A stretch of DNA of 16,283 bases from an uncultured Eubacteriales bacterium (GCA_900550775.1 URTH01000022.1:1-16283), one strand, 5' to 3'; counted from the stretch's first letter, positions 1-8,080 are shown. A program made the numbers and translations. Notes: generated by a model from the sequence alone, not told the origin.

Positions 1-192
1 GGAGTTATCGCCGGCGGTCCTGCCCGTGCGGTATTGGAGCTGGCTGGTATCAGAGATATTCGTACCAAATGTTTGCGCAGCAACAACCCGAAGAACGTTG
101 TTGCAGCAACCATCGAGGGTCTGGCATCCCTCAAGAGTGTGGAAGAGGTTGCTCAGCTCAGAGGGAAAAAGCCGGAAGAGATCCTCGGTTAG
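1..192 (+). CDS. rpsE: 30S ribosomal protein S5, C-terminal part (partial)
   Basis: The window opens inside a reading frame whose last 63 residues match the C-terminal domain of ribosomal protein S5, including [17 protein letters not shown] and the following [17 protein letters not shown] stretch. S5 sits on the 30S subunit near the decoding centre and contributes to translational accuracy. The stop codon TAG is at 190-192. The next gene, rpmD, starts 30 nt later, the standard spc-operon order. The N-terminal RNA-binding domain and start lie upstream of the window, so the total length cannot be judged. Identification rests on recognised sequence and order and is secure. Confidence 0.97.
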   Translation, partial: GVIAGGPARAVLELAGIRDIRTKCLRSNNPKNVVAATIEGLASLKSVEEVAQLRGKKPEEILG

Positions 193-222
193 AGAAATTA
201 GTTAAAGACAGGAGGGTTACCC

Positions 223-402
223 TTGGCGAATACAATTAAGGTTACATTGAAAAAGAGTACCATCGGATGCAAAAAGGATCAGATCGCAACCGTACAGGCG
301 CTGGGCTTAAAAAAGATCGGCCAGACTGTTGAAAAGACCGATACGCCCCAGATCCGCGGCATGATCTTCAAGGTAAAACACCTGGTAGCAGTGTCCGAGT
401 AA
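223..402 (+). CDS. rpmD: 50S ribosomal protein L30 (TTG start)
   Basis: This encodes a 59-residue L30, the usual length for the bacterial protein, beginning [15 protein letters not shown] with the first residue read as Met. L30 is a small 50S protein binding 23S rRNA. The start is TTG at 223, supported by GGAGGG at 211-216 with a 6-nt spacer; no ATG fits the N-terminus. The typical TLKKSTIG-(x)[14 protein letters not shown] core and the closing [12 protein letters not shown] are visible. It lies between rpsE and rplO as in other spc operons. The unusual start codon may slow initiation relative to its neighbours, but that is inference. Confidence 0.95.
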   Translation: MANTIKVTLKKSTIGCKKDQIATVQALGLKKIGQTVEKTDTPQIRGMIFKVKHLVAVSE

Positions 403-484
403 AAGCGAACACGCCGGAATCACTTCCGGCAAGGGCCGCATTGGCGGCGTCATCATTTTGAATAAAAAGGAGGAGGTGGACACA

Positions 485-925
485 ATGAAACTCCATGAAT
501 TATCTCCGAGCGAAGGCTCTAAGAAGAAGGCATACAGAGTAGGCCGCGGCCATGCAAGCGGTAACGGAAAAACCAGCGGTAAGGGTCACAAGGGTCAAAA
601 TGCCCGCAGCGGCGGCGGTGTTCGGCCGGGCTTTGAAGGTGGCCAGATGCCGATTTACAGAAGATTGCCGAAGCGTGGTTTTAATAACATCTTTGCAAAG
701 AAATATGTTTCCGTAAATGTAGAGGCACTCAACAAGCTGGAAGCCGGCACTGAGGTTACAGCCCAGGTGCTGAAAGAGGCCGGTATTATTTCCAAGATTT
801 GTGACGGCGTAGTGATTTTGGGCCGTGGCGAACTGGATAAAAAGCTGACCGTAAAAGCAAAGCGGTTCAGTGAAAGCGCAGCAAAGAAGATTGAGGCTGC
901 CGGCGGAAAGGCTGAGGTGGTATAA
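485..925 (+). CDS. rplO: 50S ribosomal protein L15
   Basis: This encodes 146 residues, a normal length for L15, a 50S assembly protein with a basic, glycine-rich N-terminal extension that threads through 23S rRNA. Visible features are [20 protein letters not shown], the Gly/Lys/Arg-rich stretch at about residues 20-55 ([19 protein letters not shown]) and the globular C-terminal half with [20 protein letters not shown]. The ATG at 485 is chosen because AAGGAGGAGGTG at 467-478 is well placed. An upstream in-frame ATG at 458 would overlap that site and add residues not found in L15. It ends 2 nt before secY, implying translational coupling. Confidence 0.97.
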   Translation: MKLHELSPSEGSKKKAYRVGRGHASGNGKTSGKGHKGQNARSGGGVRPGFEGGQMPIYRRLPKRGFNNIFAKKYVSVNVEALNKLEAGTEVTAQVLKEAGIISKICDGVVILGRGELDKKLTVKAKRFSESAAKKIEAAGGKAEVV

Positions 926-927
926 CA

Positions 928-2208
928 ATGATCGATACAATCAAAAACGCATGGAAGATTGTCGACCTGAGAAAAAAGCTGATTTACACCTTTGTGATGT
1001 TGGTAATTTTCCGTTTGGGTTCTTGTATTCCGGTTCCGCTGCTGGATCCGGCACAGATGCAGTCGCTCTTCAGCGCTGAAAATTCCATGTTTGGTTTTAT
1101 TGATATGGTGTCCGGCGGTGCGTTCCAGAATGCAACCATTTTCGCAATGAGCATTACGCCGTACATCAACTCGTCCATTATTATGCAGCTTTTGTGCGTT
1201 GCAATCCCTGCTTTAGAGCGTATGCAGAAAGAGGGAGAGGACGGCAGAAAAAAGATCGGTCAGATGATGCGTTACGGAACGGTTGTTCTGGCGCTGGTTC
1301 AGGCCATCGGTCTTTACTTCCTGTTAAAATCCTACGGGGCAGTTACCAACCCCGGTTTTACTTCTGCGGTGGTTGTTATCACCACCTTTACGGCAGGTAC
1401 TGCATTTTTAATGTGGTTGGGTGAGCAGATTACGGAAAAAGGCGTAGGTAACGGTATTTCTCTGATTATCTTTGCCGGTATCGTATCCAGAATCCCCGGT
1501 ATGTTTGTATCCCTCTGGGCTTACCTCCAGAGCGGTAACCTGAACTGGATCGGCGCACTTGCGCTGATCGTACTCGCACTTGTTGTTATCGGCGTGGTTG
1601 TTGCCATGAACGAAGCAGAGCGCAGAATTCCGGTTCAGTACGCAAAACGTGTTGTCGGCAGAAAGATGTACGGCGGCCAGAGTACCCATATTCCGATCAA
1701 GGTTGCAGCTGCCGGCGTAATCCCGATCATTTTTGCAATGTCCATTATGGCATTCCCCGGCACGATTGCAAGCTTCTTTGGCGTGCAGGCCGGTGACAAG
1801 GGCTTCTGGGGCGGTTTCCTCTGGGTATTCTCCAGCTCCTCTTGGATTTATGCTGTATTGTACTTCCTGCTGATTATCTTCTTCACCTATTTCTATACGG
1901 CAATTCAGTTCAATCCGATTGAAATGTCGAATAACATGAAGAAGAACGGCGGATTTATCCCCGGTATTCGTCCGGGACGTCCTACCTCGGATTATATCTC
2001 CAAGGTATTGTCCAGAATCACTTTGGCCGGTGCAATTTTCCTCGGTCTGATTGCAGTGCTTCCGATCTTTATGAACTTGGGACTTCATATTTCCAACTTC
2101 GCAATCGGCGGTACGTCGCTCCTGATCGTTGTGGGTGTTGCTCTGGAGACTGTAAAGGATCTGGAATCCCAGATGCTCATGAGACACTATAAGGGCTTCT
2201 TGGAATAA
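928..2208 (+). CDS. secY: Preprotein translocase channel subunit SecY
   Basis: This encodes 426 residues, the usual SecY length, with about ten hydrophobic membrane segments. SecY forms the central pore of the SecYEG channel that exports signal-peptide proteins and inserts membrane proteins, so it would serve the secreted proteins encoded later in this window. Diagnostic parts are the N-terminal cytoplasmic helix (AWKIVDLRKKLIYT), PYINSSIIMQLL in the lateral gate region, the cytosolic loop around RRIPVQYAKRVVGRK, and PGIRPGRPTSDYI near the last third. Two nucleotides separate it from rplO; its ribosome site lies inside the end of that gene. It is followed by a 196-nt gap before adk. Confidence 0.98.
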   Translation: MIDTIKNAWKIVDLRKKLIYTFVMLVIFRLGSCIPVPLLDPAQMQSLFSAENSMFGFIDMVSGGAFQNATIFAMSITPYINSSIIMQLLCVAIPALERMQKEGEDGRKKIGQMMRYGTVVLALVQAIGLYFLLKSYGAVTNPGFTSAVVVITTFTAGTAFLMWLGEQITEKGVGNGISLIIFAGIVSRIPGMFVSLWAYLQSGNLNWIGALALIVLALVVIGVVVAMNEAERRIPVQYAKRVVGRKMYGGQSTHIPIKVAAAGVIPIIFAMSIMAFPGTIASFFGVQAGDKGFWGGFLWVFSSSSWIYAVLYFLLIIFFTYFYTAIQFNPIEMSNNMKKNGGFIPGIRPGRPTSDYISKVLSRITLAGAIFLGLIAVLPIFMNLGLHISNFAIGGTSLLIVVGVALETVKDLESQMLMRHYKGFLE

Positions 2209-2404
2209 AATGAATACGCTGCACAGCTTTGTGCAAACGAAGGAAGAGTAGGGAGCGTGGATGCAAAAGCATAACCGGTTCCTGCTCTATCCGTTTTTAG
2301 GAATCAAATTCAAAAACACCGCTTTTTTGGTCCAAAAACAAAAAATACGGACGGCTTGATTCCAAAAAATGACATAATCTGGAAACAGAAAGGATATGGG
2401 AATT
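2209..2404 (+). promoter_or_regulatory. secY-adk gap with imperfect hairpin and T run
   Basis: The gap holds a small hairpin (TGCACA 2220-2225 with TGTGCA 2230-2235). It also holds a longer imperfect stem from GAGTAG (2246-2251) to CTGCTC (2282-2287), with an inner ATGC/GCAT tip. Five Ts follow at 2294-2298. This resembles a partial intrinsic terminator or attenuator that would lower expression of adk and downstream genes relative to secY. The remaining stretch is rich in A with no clear promoter. Only pairing seen by eye supports this, so confidence is low. Confidence 0.35.
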
Positions 2405-3037
2405 ATGAGACTCATTTTATTGGCAGCTCCCGGAGCTGGAAAGGGTACACAGGCAGAGAAACTCAGTGCGCATTTTGGGATTCCGACGATTTCAACCGGT
2501 GCGATCCTCCGTCATAATATCCAACAGGAGACGGAACTCGGCAAATTGGCAAAGCAGTATATTGACGGCGGAAATCTGATTCCCGACGATGTCATGATCG
2601 AGGTAATGCGCAGCCGCCTTGCGGAGGATGACTGTAAAGCCGGTTTCATTCTGGACGGTTTTCCCAGAACCTTGACACAGGCTGAGGCGCTGGACGCTTC
2701 GGATATTACCATCGACGCCGTCTTGAATCTGGTAGTACCGGACGAGACGATCATCAGCCGCCTTTCCGGCAGATTAGAGTGCAAAAATTGTGCAGCAACC
2801 TTCCACACGGAGTTCCGCAAGCCCAAGGTAGAGGGCATTTGCGACAACTGCGGCGGCGAATTGGTTGTCCGTGCGGATGATAAGCCGGAAACGGTAAAGA
2901 GCCGGCTTCAGGTATACCATACCCAGACGGAACCGCTTTTGCGCTATTATACGCAAAAGGGAATTTTAAAGACGGCCATGGGACACGGCGACATTGATGA
3001 AACCACGGCAGAAGTGCTCAAAGCGCTGGAGGGCTGA
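2405..3037 (+). CDS. adk: Adenylate kinase, zinc-lid type
   Basis: Adenylate kinase interconverts ATP + AMP and 2 ADP in the cytosol. The 210-residue protein begins MRLILLAAPGAGKGTQ, so the P-loop is at residues 8-15, with the first Gly of the usual GAPGAGKG replaced by Ala. GFPRTLTQAE at 85-94 is the AMP/ATP signature. The lid domain carries Cys126, Cys129, Cys146 and Cys149, the four-cysteine structural zinc site common in Gram-positive enzymes. The ATG at 2405 is preferred over 2396, because AAAGGA ends at 2394, leaving almost no spacer for the earlier codon. The downstream map gene starts 2 nt after the stop. Confidence 0.97.
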   Translation: MRLILLAAPGAGKGTQAEKLSAHFGIPTISTGAILRHNIQQETELGKLAKQYIDGGNLIPDDVMIEVMRSRLAEDDCKAGFILDGFPRTLTQAEALDASDITIDAVLNLVVPDETIISRLSGRLECKNCAATFHTEFRKPKVEGICDNCGGELVVRADDKPETVKSRLQVYHTQTEPLLRYYTQKGILKTAMGHGDIDETTAEVLKALEG

Positions 3038-3038
3038 T

Positions 3039-3809
3039 ATGGTTACCATTAAGTCGAAGTCCGAGATTGAAAAAATGAAGGTGGCCGGCAAGGTGACCTA
3101 CGGTGCGCTGAAAGCCGTGCACGATGCGATTCATCCCGGCGTTTCCACATTGGAGCTGGATCGTGTGGCAGAACGTTATATCAAATCCCAGGGCTGTACC
3201 TGCTCGTTTAAGGGCTACGCCGGTTTTCCGGGCAGCATCTGCGCCAGCGTGAACGATGAGATTATCCACGGCATCCCGGATCACCGGATTTTGCATGAGG
3301 GCGATATCATCAGCATCGATGTCGGCGCATGCTACCACGGTTATAACGGCGACGCCTGCCGGACGTTCGGCGTCGGCAAAATCTCCGAGGAGGCCGAGCG
3401 GCTGATCCGTGTGACAAGACAAAGCTTTTTTGAGGCGCTCTCCTATGCGAAGGAGGGGTACCGGATTTCCGATCTCTCCCGCGCGGTGCAGGAATACGTT
3501 GAGGCAAACGGGTTTTCGGTTCTGCGCGACTATTGCGGTCATGGGGTCGGCGCCGACATGCATGAGGATCCGGAGATTCCCAACTACGTCAGCCACAGCC
3601 GCGGCATTCGTATGCGCGCCGGCATGTGCCTTGCCATCGAGCCGATGGTTTTAGAGGGTGCAAAGGAATATTATGTGGCGGATAACGAGTGGACGGTGCA
3701 TACCAAGGACGGCAAGCTTTCGGCTCATTATGAAAACAGCGTTTTAATCACCGGCGGAGAGCCGTTTTTGCTCACCCTGCCCGATGGCGTTGAGGTAGGA
3801 ATACGATGA
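3039..3809 (+). CDS. map: Methionine aminopeptidase type I
   Basis: This enzyme removes the initiator methionine from nascent proteins. The 256-residue protein has the full set of pita-bread-fold dimetal ligands: Asp94 (SIDVGA), Asp105 (GDACRTF), His168 (CGHGVG), Glu201 (AIEPM) and Glu232 (HYENSV). The substrate-contacting His77 is in NDEIIHGIP. Gly-Phe-Pro-Gly-Ser-Ile-Cys at 62-68 is also typical. It is a short type Ia form without an N-terminal extension. ATG at 3039 directly follows the adk stop, and its stop TGA overlaps the ATG of the next gene (ATGA at 3806-3809), so adk, map and the KOW gene are translationally coupled. Confidence 0.97.
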   Translation: MVTIKSKSEIEKMKVAGKVTYGALKAVHDAIHPGVSTLELDRVAERYIKSQGCTCSFKGYAGFPGSICASVNDEIIHGIPDHRILHEGDIISIDVGACYHGYNGDACRTFGVGKISEEAERLIRVTRQSFFEALSYAKEGYRISDLSRAVQEYVEANGFSVLRDYCGHGVGADMHEDPEIPNYVSHSRGIRMRAGMCLAIEPMVLEGAKEYYVADNEWTVHTKDGKLSAHYENSVLITGGEPFLLTLPDGVEVGIR

Positions 3810-4108
3810 AGAAAAAAGACGGCATTCAAATCGGCGAACTGGTGCAGTCGCTCTCCGGCCATGACGCCGGCGGATATTTTCTGGTGACCGGCAGAGAGGG
3901 CGGCATGCTTTGCCTTTGTGACGGCAAACGGCGTAAGGCCGCTGGTCAAAAGCGTAAAAATCCGAAGCATGTTGCCGCAAGCGGCATGGTCTGCGACTGG
4001 GTTCGGCAGCATCCGGAATGCGTCAATAACACCTCGGTTCGCAAGGCAATACGTAATATTTTAAATCAGACGGGAGGTGAAAATCCATGTCAAAGGAAGA
4101 CGTTTTAG
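3806..4108 (+). CDS. KOW-domain RNA-binding protein (L14e/L27e-like)
   Basis: This encodes 100 residues. The N-terminal half ([21 protein letters not shown], then [19 protein letters not shown]) matches the short KOW-motif proteins found between map and infA in many Clostridia. They are annotated as ribosomal L14e/L6e/L27e-like RNA-binding proteins. The function is not established; a ribosome-associated role is inferred from the KOW fold, strongly basic middle section and operon position. It overlaps map by 4 nt at its start and infA by 22 nt at its end (4087-4108), so the infA ribosome site lies inside this gene. The last residues are constrained by that overlap. Confidence 0.85.
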   Translation: MKKKDGIQIGELVQSLSGHDAGGYFLVTGREGGMLCLCDGKRRKAAGQKRKNPKHVAASGMVCDWVRQHPECVNNTSVRKAIRNILNQTGGENPCQRKTF

Positions 4109-4305
4109 AAGTAGAAGGTACCGTATTGGAGGCATTGCCGAACGCAATGTTTAAGGTAGAGCTGGAAAACGGACATCAGATCCTGGCGCACATATCGGGA
4201 AAGCTGCGTATGCACTTTATCCGTATTCTGCCGGGCGACAAGGTTACTGTCGAGATTTCTCCCTATGACTTGACCAAGGGAAGAATCACATGGAGAGCCA
4301 AGTAA
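4087..4305 (+). CDS. infA: Translation initiation factor IF-1
   Basis: This encodes 72 residues, exactly the usual IF-1 length: a single OB-fold protein that binds the 30S A site during initiation. [20 protein letters not shown], the [19 protein letters not shown] core and the end [15 protein letters not shown] are all diagnostic. The ATG at 4087 is preceded by GGGAGGTGA at about 4072-4080, located in the coding sequence of the KOW gene. After its stop comes a 251-nt gap containing hairpins and a fresh promoter before rpmJ, so infA may be the last gene of the upstream transcript or may be partly read through. Confidence 0.98.
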   Translation: MSKEDVLEVEGTVLEALPNAMFKVELENGHQILAHISGKLRMHFIRILPGDKVTVEISPYDLTKGRITWRAK

Positions 4306-4333
4306 CAAGCCTTGGCAAACGGAAGAAAACGCG

Positions 4334-4439
4334 CCGGGTTTTCCGTTTAGATACACGGAAAAACGGTAAAACCCGGATCGCAAACGGCGTATCTTAGCAA
4401 TTTGAACGGGAAACGCCGAAAAACAGGCTGCTTTTTCGG
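4334..4439 (+). other. Two stem-loops after infA
   Basis: The first hairpin pairs CCGGGTTTT (4334-4342) and CCGTTT (4343-4348) with AAACGG (4361-4366) and AAAACCCGG (4368-4376), leaving one bulged T at 4367. It is a 15-bp stem around a 12-nt loop. The second pairs CCGAAAAA (4416-4423) with TTTTTCGG (4432-4439) across an 8-nt loop. Neither is followed by a T run on the plus strand, so a plain terminator is not clear. They could stabilise the 3' end of the infA transcript or slow read-through ahead of the promoter at 4461. Confidence 0.45.
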
Positions 4440-4460
4440 TGATGTGACCGAGAAATTAAC

Positions 4461-4489
4461 TTGACAGGCAGTCAGTTTCATGATATAAT
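4461..4489 (+). promoter_or_regulatory. Consensus sigma-A promoter upstream of rpmJ
   Basis: TTGACA (4461-4466) and TATAAT (4484-4489) match both consensus hexamers exactly, with a 17-bp spacer. Transcription would begin near 4496, about 60 nt before the rpmJ ATG. This would give rpmJ-rpsM-rpsK-rpsD-rpoA-rplQ a strong independent promoter inside the cluster. The match is seen directly; its activity is inferred. Confidence 0.9.
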
Positions 4490-4556
4490 AAACAGGTTCG
4501 CTTTATAGGTGATAGTGTCGCCGTGCGGACGATTACAAACTTAGGAGGTGAAGGCA

Positions 4557-4670
4557 ATGAAAGTACAACCTTCCGTAAAACCTATTTGTGAAAAATGTAA
4601 AATTATTAAAAGAAAAGGCAGAGTCATGGTCATCTGTGAAAATCCCCGGCATAAGCAAAAGCAGGGCTAA
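4557..4670 (+). CDS. rpmJ: 50S ribosomal protein L36, zinc form
   Basis: This encodes 37 residues, beginning [19 protein letters not shown] and ending with a basic tail. L36 is the smallest 50S protein and helps fold 23S rRNA. The zinc ribbon ligands Cys11, Cys14, Cys27 and His32 are all present, so this is the zinc-binding paralogue rather than the cysteine-less form used under zinc shortage. Ribosome site AGGAGGTGA lies at about 4543-4551, well spaced for ATG at 4557. It is the first gene behind the consensus promoter at 4461. Confidence 0.97.
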   Translation: MKVQPSVKPICEKCKIIKRKGRVMVICENPRHKQKQG

Positions 4671-4681
4671 TTCATGGTGAC

Positions 4682-4763
4682 GGAGCAGGGTCAGGCTTAT
4701 AACCCACAAAACGGATAAGCTGACGCCGCAAAGCGCGGGTGAAATTCTGCTCCACTGTTTTTT
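4682..4763 (+). ncRNA. Candidate structured leader/attenuator before rpsM
   Basis: The rpmJ-rpsM gap can fold into a closed multi-branch structure. An outer stem pairs GGAGCAG (4682-4688) with CTGCTCC (4747-4753). An inner hairpin pairs GTCAG and CTTAT (4690-4700, one bulged G) with ATAAG and CTGAC (4715-4724). Six Ts follow the outer stem at 4758-4763, as in an intrinsic terminator. The layout suggests an attenuator or protein-binding leader that sets rpsM and distal gene expression. No known ribosomal leader family was recognised. Confidence 0.45.
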
Positions 4764-4792
4764 CGCAAAAAATCAATGGAGGTGAAAACTTT

Positions 4793-5158
4793 ATGGCACG
4801 TATTGCAGGCGTAGATTTGCCCAACGATAAGAGAGTTGAGATTGGTCTCACTTACATCTTTGGTATTGGTCTTTCTACTTCCAAGAAAATCCTGGCAGCA
4901 ACCGGTATCAACCCGGACACCAGAGTTCGTGACTTGACAGAGGATGAGGTTTCTAAGCTGAGAGCCGAGATCGACAATTATAATGTTGAAGGTGATCTGC
5001 GCAGAGACATCGCACTGGACATCAAGCGTCTGATGGAGATTAACTGTTACAGAGGTCTCCGCCACAGAAAGGGTCTCCCTGTTCGCGGTCAGCGTTCTAA
5101 GACCAACGCAAGAACCAGAAAGGGCCCGAAAAAGACGATCGCTAACAAGAAGAAATAA
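4793..5158 (+). CDS. rpsM: 30S ribosomal protein S13
   Basis: This encodes 121 residues, a standard S13. The protein lies at the head of the 30S subunit, contacts the P-site tRNA and forms intersubunit bridges. [20 protein letters not shown], the helix-two-turn-helix region [11 protein letters not shown], and the closing [20 protein letters not shown] with basic tail RTRKGPKK are diagnostic. ATG at 4793 follows GGAGGTGA at about 4778-4785. An upstream in-frame extension to 4739 is rejected because it runs through the leader structure and adds residues absent from the family. A 109-nt gap separates it from rpsK. Confidence 0.97.
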   Translation: MARIAGVDLPNDKRVEIGLTYIFGIGLSTSKKILAATGINPDTRVRDLTEDEVSKLRAEIDNYNVEGDLRRDIALDIKRLMEINCYRGLRHRKGLPVRGQRSKTNARTRKGPKKTIANKKK

Positions 5159-5176
5159 GCCTTGTTAAGATTGTGC

Positions 5177-5232
5177 GCAGGATAATATCCTGCAAATGGA
5201 ACTTTGATTTTTCTGCACGGCAAACCGCCGTG
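5177..5232 (+). other. Two stem-loops in rpsM-rpsK gap
   Basis: GCAGGATA (5177-5184) and TATCCTGC (5186-5193) form a near-perfect palindrome around one base. CACGGC (5216-5221) pairs with GCCGTG (5227-5232) around a 5-nt loop. Both lie before the rpsK ribosome site at 5251-5259 and no T run follows. They may be processing or leader structures between the two genes; the pairing is seen, any role is inferred. Confidence 0.35.
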
Positions 5233-5267
5233 ATGGATATTCGTATTTTCAGGAGGTGAAAGATACA

Positions 5268-5660
5268 ATGGCAAAGGCAGTAAAGAGAACACGCCGCCGC
5301 AGAGAGAGAAAGAACATCGAACGCGGTGCAGCACATATTAAATCTACATTTAATAACACCATTGTTACGATTACAGACGTAGCCGGAAATGCAATTTCTT
5401 GGGCATCCGCCGGCGGCCTCGGTTTCCGGGGTTCTAAAAAGAGCACTCCTTTTGCAGCGCAGATGGCTGCAGAAACTGCTGCAAAGGCAGCAATGGAGCA
5501 TGGTCTTAAATATGTTGAGGTTTATGTGAAAGGACCGGGTTCCGGTCGTGAAGCAGCAATCCGTGCATTGCAGGTTGCAGGCCTCGAAGTAAATATGATT
5601 AAAGATGTTACGCCGATTCCTCATAACGGATGCAGACCGCCGAAGAGAAGACGCGTGTAA
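5268..5660 (+). CDS. rpsK: 30S ribosomal protein S11
   Basis: This encodes 130 residues, the typical S11, a platform protein of the 30S subunit near the mRNA exit. Diagnostic parts are the basic N-terminus ([15 protein letters not shown]), [38 protein letters not shown], and the conserved C-terminus [20 protein letters not shown] at 5268 follows AGGAGGTGAA at 5251-5260; the alternative ATG at 5256 would lie inside that ribosome site and is rejected. The next gene, rpsD, begins 20 nt after the stop. Confidence 0.97.
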   Translation: MAKAVKRTRRRRERKNIERGAAHIKSTFNNTIVTITDVAGNAISWASAGGLGFRGSKKSTPFAAQMAAETAAKAAMEHGLKYVEVYVKGPGSGREAAIRALQVAGLEVNMIKDVTPIPHNGCRPPKRRRV

Positions 5661-5680
5661 TGACGGAGGTGAAATAAGAA

Positions 5681-6307
5681 ATGGCAAGATATACAGAATC
5701 TGTTTGCAGAATCTGCAGACGGGAAGGTCAGAAGTTATTCTTAAAGGGTGACAGATGTTACACAGATAAGTGTGCAGTGACCAGACGTGCCTATGCCCCC
5801 GGTCAGCACGGTCAGGGCAGACGGAAGCTTTCCGAGTATGGCACACAGCTTCGCGAGAAGCAGAAGGTAAGACGGGCTTACGGTATCTTGGAGGGTCAGT
5901 TTGAGCATTACTTTGAAATGGCCAACAAGAAAGAGGGCGTAACCGGTGAAAACCTGCTTTCGATCTTAGAGAGCCGTCTTGACAATGTAGTATATAAGAT
6001 GGGTCTGGCAGTATCCAGACCGGAAGCCAGACAGCTGGTGTCTCACGCACACTTTACCGTTAACGGTAAAAAGGTGAACATTCCTTCTTATCTGGTAAAA
6101 CCCGGTGATGTGGTTGCGCTCCGCGAAAAGAGCAGATCCAGCGCCAAGTTTGAAGCTATCCTGGGCTCCACCGAGGGCAGAGTGGTTCCGAAGTGGATTG
6201 ATATGAATCGCGACACCTTAGAGGGTCGTATCGTCGCTCTGGCTGATCGTGAAGATATCGATCTGCCGATCGAAGAGCATTTGATCGTTGAGTATTACAG
6301 CAAATAA
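5681..6307 (+). CDS. rpsD: 30S ribosomal protein S4, zinc form
   Basis: This encodes 208 residues of S4, a primary 16S rRNA-binding protein that nucleates 30S assembly. In many bacteria it also represses its own mRNA. The N-terminal region carries Cys9, Cys12, Cys26 and Cys31, the zinc site of the C+ form. The S4 RNA-binding domain spans about residues 97-160 ([20 protein letters not shown], then [17 protein letters not shown]). GGAGGTGA at about 5664-5671 precedes the ATG. In Bacillus rpsD is detached from this cluster, so its place between rpsK and rpoA here follows the ancestral order also kept in Clostridia. Confidence 0.97.
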   Translation: MARYTESVCRICRREGQKLFLKGDRCYTDKCAVTRRAYAPGQHGQGRRKLSEYGTQLREKQKVRRAYGILEGQFEHYFEMANKKEGVTGENLLSILESRLDNVVYKMGLAVSRPEARQLVSHAHFTVNGKKVNIPSYLVKPGDVVALREKSRSSAKFEAILGSTEGRVVPKWIDMNRDTLEGRIVALADREDIDLPIEEHLIVEYYSK

Positions 6308-6366
6308 TCCTTTGCGGTAAGCAAGCGATTCAATGGATTCGTTGAAATTGTTTAGGAGGGCTGACA

Positions 6367-7314
6367 ATGATTGAAATAGAAAAGCCAAGAATTGAATGCA
6401 CAGAAGCATCCGAAGATAATAAATATGGCAAATTTGTTGTCGAGCCTCTGGAGAGGGGCTACGGAACAACGTTTGGTAACGCTCTCAGAAGAATGTTGCT
6501 GTCCTCCCTGCCGGGAGTGGCTGCAACCTCGGTTAAAATTGACGGTATTCTTCATGAATTTTCTGCAATTCCCGGTGTTAAAGAGGATGTGACAGAGATT
6601 ATCCTCAACATCAAGAATCTGGCGATTAAGCTGTATTCCGATGCACCCAAGACGGTATATATCAACCAGGAGGGCGCCGGTGAAATTTGTGCCGGAGATA
6701 TCAAGCACGATTCTGACGTAGAGATTATCAATGAGGATTTGCATATCGCGACACTGAGCGAGGATGCAAGACTGTTTATGGAGATTACGCTGGATAAGGG
6801 TCGCGGTTACGTTTCCGCAGACCGCAACAAGCAGCTGCTCCAGCCGGCAATCGGTGTGATCGCGACCGACTCGATCTACACACCGGTACACAAGGTGAAT
6901 TACACTGTTGACAATACCCGTGTGGGCAACGTGACCGACTATGACAAACTGACCTTAGAGGTTTGGACGAACGGCACGATTACCCCGGCCGAGGCGGTCA
7001 GCCTGGCTGCAAAAATTGTCAGCGAACACATGAGCTTGTTTGTCGATCTGTCCGATGATGCAAAGAATACGGAAATCATGATTGAGAAGGAAGAAAGCAA
7101 GAAAGAAAAGGTTTTGGAGACCACCATCGAAGAGCTTGATCTTTCGGTTCGTTCCTATAACTGTCTCAAGCGTGCCGGCATCAACACGGTACAGGATCTG
7201 ACAACCCGTTCCGAGAACGACATGATGAAGGTGAGAAACCTGGGTCGTAAGTCCTTGGAGGAAGTCATTGCAAAGCTGGATGCAATGGGGTTGTCCTTGG
7301 CAAACGATGACTAA
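6367..7314 (+). CDS. rpoA: RNA polymerase alpha subunit
   Basis: This encodes 315 residues, the usual length. Alpha dimerises to scaffold assembly of RNA polymerase and contacts UP elements and activators. The N-terminal domain (about 1-230) includes [20 protein letters not shown], the dimerisation signature. An acidic/lysine-rich linker (about 235-250) leads to the C-terminal DNA-binding domain with [17 protein letters not shown] and [15 protein letters not shown], the helix-hairpin-helix region. AGGAGGG at 6354-6360 precedes ATG 6367. It lies 59 nt after rpsD and 30 nt before rplQ. Confidence 0.98.
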   Translation: MIEIEKPRIECTEASEDNKYGKFVVEPLERGYGTTFGNALRRMLLSSLPGVAATSVKIDGILHEFSAIPGVKEDVTEIILNIKNLAIKLYSDAPKTVYINQEGAGEICAGDIKHDSDVEIINEDLHIATLSEDARLFMEITLDKGRGYVSADRNKQLLQPAIGVIATDSIYTPVHKVNYTVDNTRVGNVTDYDKLTLEVWTNGTITPAEAVSLAAKIVSEHMSLFVDLSDDAKNTEIMIEKEESKKEKVLETTIEELDLSVRSYNCLKRAGINTVQDLTTRSENDMMKVRNLGRKSLEEVIAKLDAMGLSLANDD

Positions 7315-7344
7315 ATCTAAGAAATAAGAAAATGAGGTGATAAA

Positions 7345-7689
7345 ATGGCACACCAGAGAAAACTTGGCAGACCGACCGACCAGAGACGTGCAATGCTTCG
7401 TTCCATGACGACTTCCTTCCTGGAAAACGGCAGAATTGAAACGACCGTAACCCGTGCAAAGGAAGTACGCAGATTGGCGGAGAAGATGGTTACCCTCGGC
7501 AAAGCCAATACTCTTCACACAAAAAGACAGGCGCTTTCCTACCTGACAAAGCGTGATGTTGTGGTAAAGCTATTTGATGAAATCGCTCCGAAGTATGCAG
7601 AAAGAAACGGCGGTTACACCCGTATCATTAAGATCGGACCTCGCCGCGGCGATGCAGCCGAAATGGCAGTTCTGGAGTTTGTAGACTAA
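7345..7689 (+). CDS. rplQ: 50S ribosomal protein L17
   Basis: This encodes 114 residues, the short bacterial L17 found near the peptide exit tunnel of the 50S subunit. [40 protein letters not shown] and the ending [20 protein letters not shown] are diagnostic. GAGGTGA at about 7334-7340 is the ribosome site. It is the last gene of the cluster: a strong intrinsic terminator begins 14 nt after the stop codon, which marks the end of the conserved region and the start of the accessory island. Confidence 0.97.
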   Translation: MAHQRKLGRPTDQRRAMLRSMTTSFLENGRIETTVTRAKEVRRLAEKMVTLGKANTLHTKRQALSYLTKRDVVVKLFDEIAPKYAERNGGYTRIIKIGPRRGDAAEMAVLEFVD

Positions 7690-7702
7690 TCGTCAAAATA
7701 AG

Positions 7703-7730
7703 CCGGCAGCAAAATGCTGCCGGTTTTTTT
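7703..7730 (+). terminator. Intrinsic terminator of the ribosomal cluster
   Basis: CCGGCAGCA (7703-7711) pairs perfectly with TGCTGCCGG (7715-7723) around a 3-nt loop and is followed by seven Ts (7724-7730). It lies directly after rplQ and is a textbook rho-independent terminator. The next roughly 100 nt (7731-7832) are AT-rich and show no gene. Confidence 0.95.
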
Positions 7731-7832
7731 GTGCCCAAATGCTTTGCGCGGTTTTTATGAGAGCTAAAATTGAAATTAAGAAAGCCAAAATTAAAACATC
7801 AAAGCGGATTTTGTTATTTTGGTTGCCAATTC

Positions 7833-7861
7833 TTGACTTTTACGGCATCCTATGCTATACT
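7833..7861 (+). promoter_or_regulatory. Sigma-A promoter of the riboswitch transcript
   Basis: TTGACT (7833-7838) and TATACT (7856-7861) are separated by 17 bp; each differs from the consensus hexamer at one base. Transcription would start near 7868, just ahead of the cobalamin aptamer. Confidence 0.8.
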
Positions 7862-7879
7862 GAGCTACGATACAATTGA

Positions 7880-8080
7880 ATATTCGCACAAAGTGTCCGC
7901 TATGCCCGATGGGGTATGGCGGGTGAAAAGGGAATCGGGTGGGAATCCCGGACGATACCAGTCGCTGTATGGATGCGAATGCTTTTTGCCTCGTTGACGA
8001 AAGTCAGTCATTGGGAAACTGAGAAGGCAGATGCAGGGAGCGAAAGTAGCAACCAAGTCAGAAGACCTGCTTTGATGTCG
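7880..8080 (+). ncRNA. Cobalamin riboswitch aptamer
   Basis: Conserved pieces of the cobalamin (B12) aptamer appear in order. They are AAAAGGGAAtcGGGTG (about 7925-7940), GGGAATCCCGGACG (about 7941-7954), CCAGTCGCTGTA (about 7958-7969), GTCAGTCATTGGGAAACTGAG in the middle, and the B12-box-like AGTCAGAAGACCTGC (8056-8070). The order, spacing and total span of about 200 nt fit the family that senses adenosyl- or methyl-cobalamin. The expression platform is the terminator at 8178-8215. In the usual mode cobalamin binding favours termination, so the downstream gene would be expressed when cobalamin is scarce. Outer boundaries are approximate. Confidence 0.88.

Noticed and set aside
1408..2187. 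Long minus-strand open frame opposite secY
   Set aside because: This is a shadow of a highly conserved gene, with no ribosome site or family resemblance.
5142..6050. 302-codon minus-strand frame opposite rpsK and rpsD
   Set aside because: It is antisense to two certain ribosomal protein genes and its product is Cys/Leu/Ser-rich with no domain.
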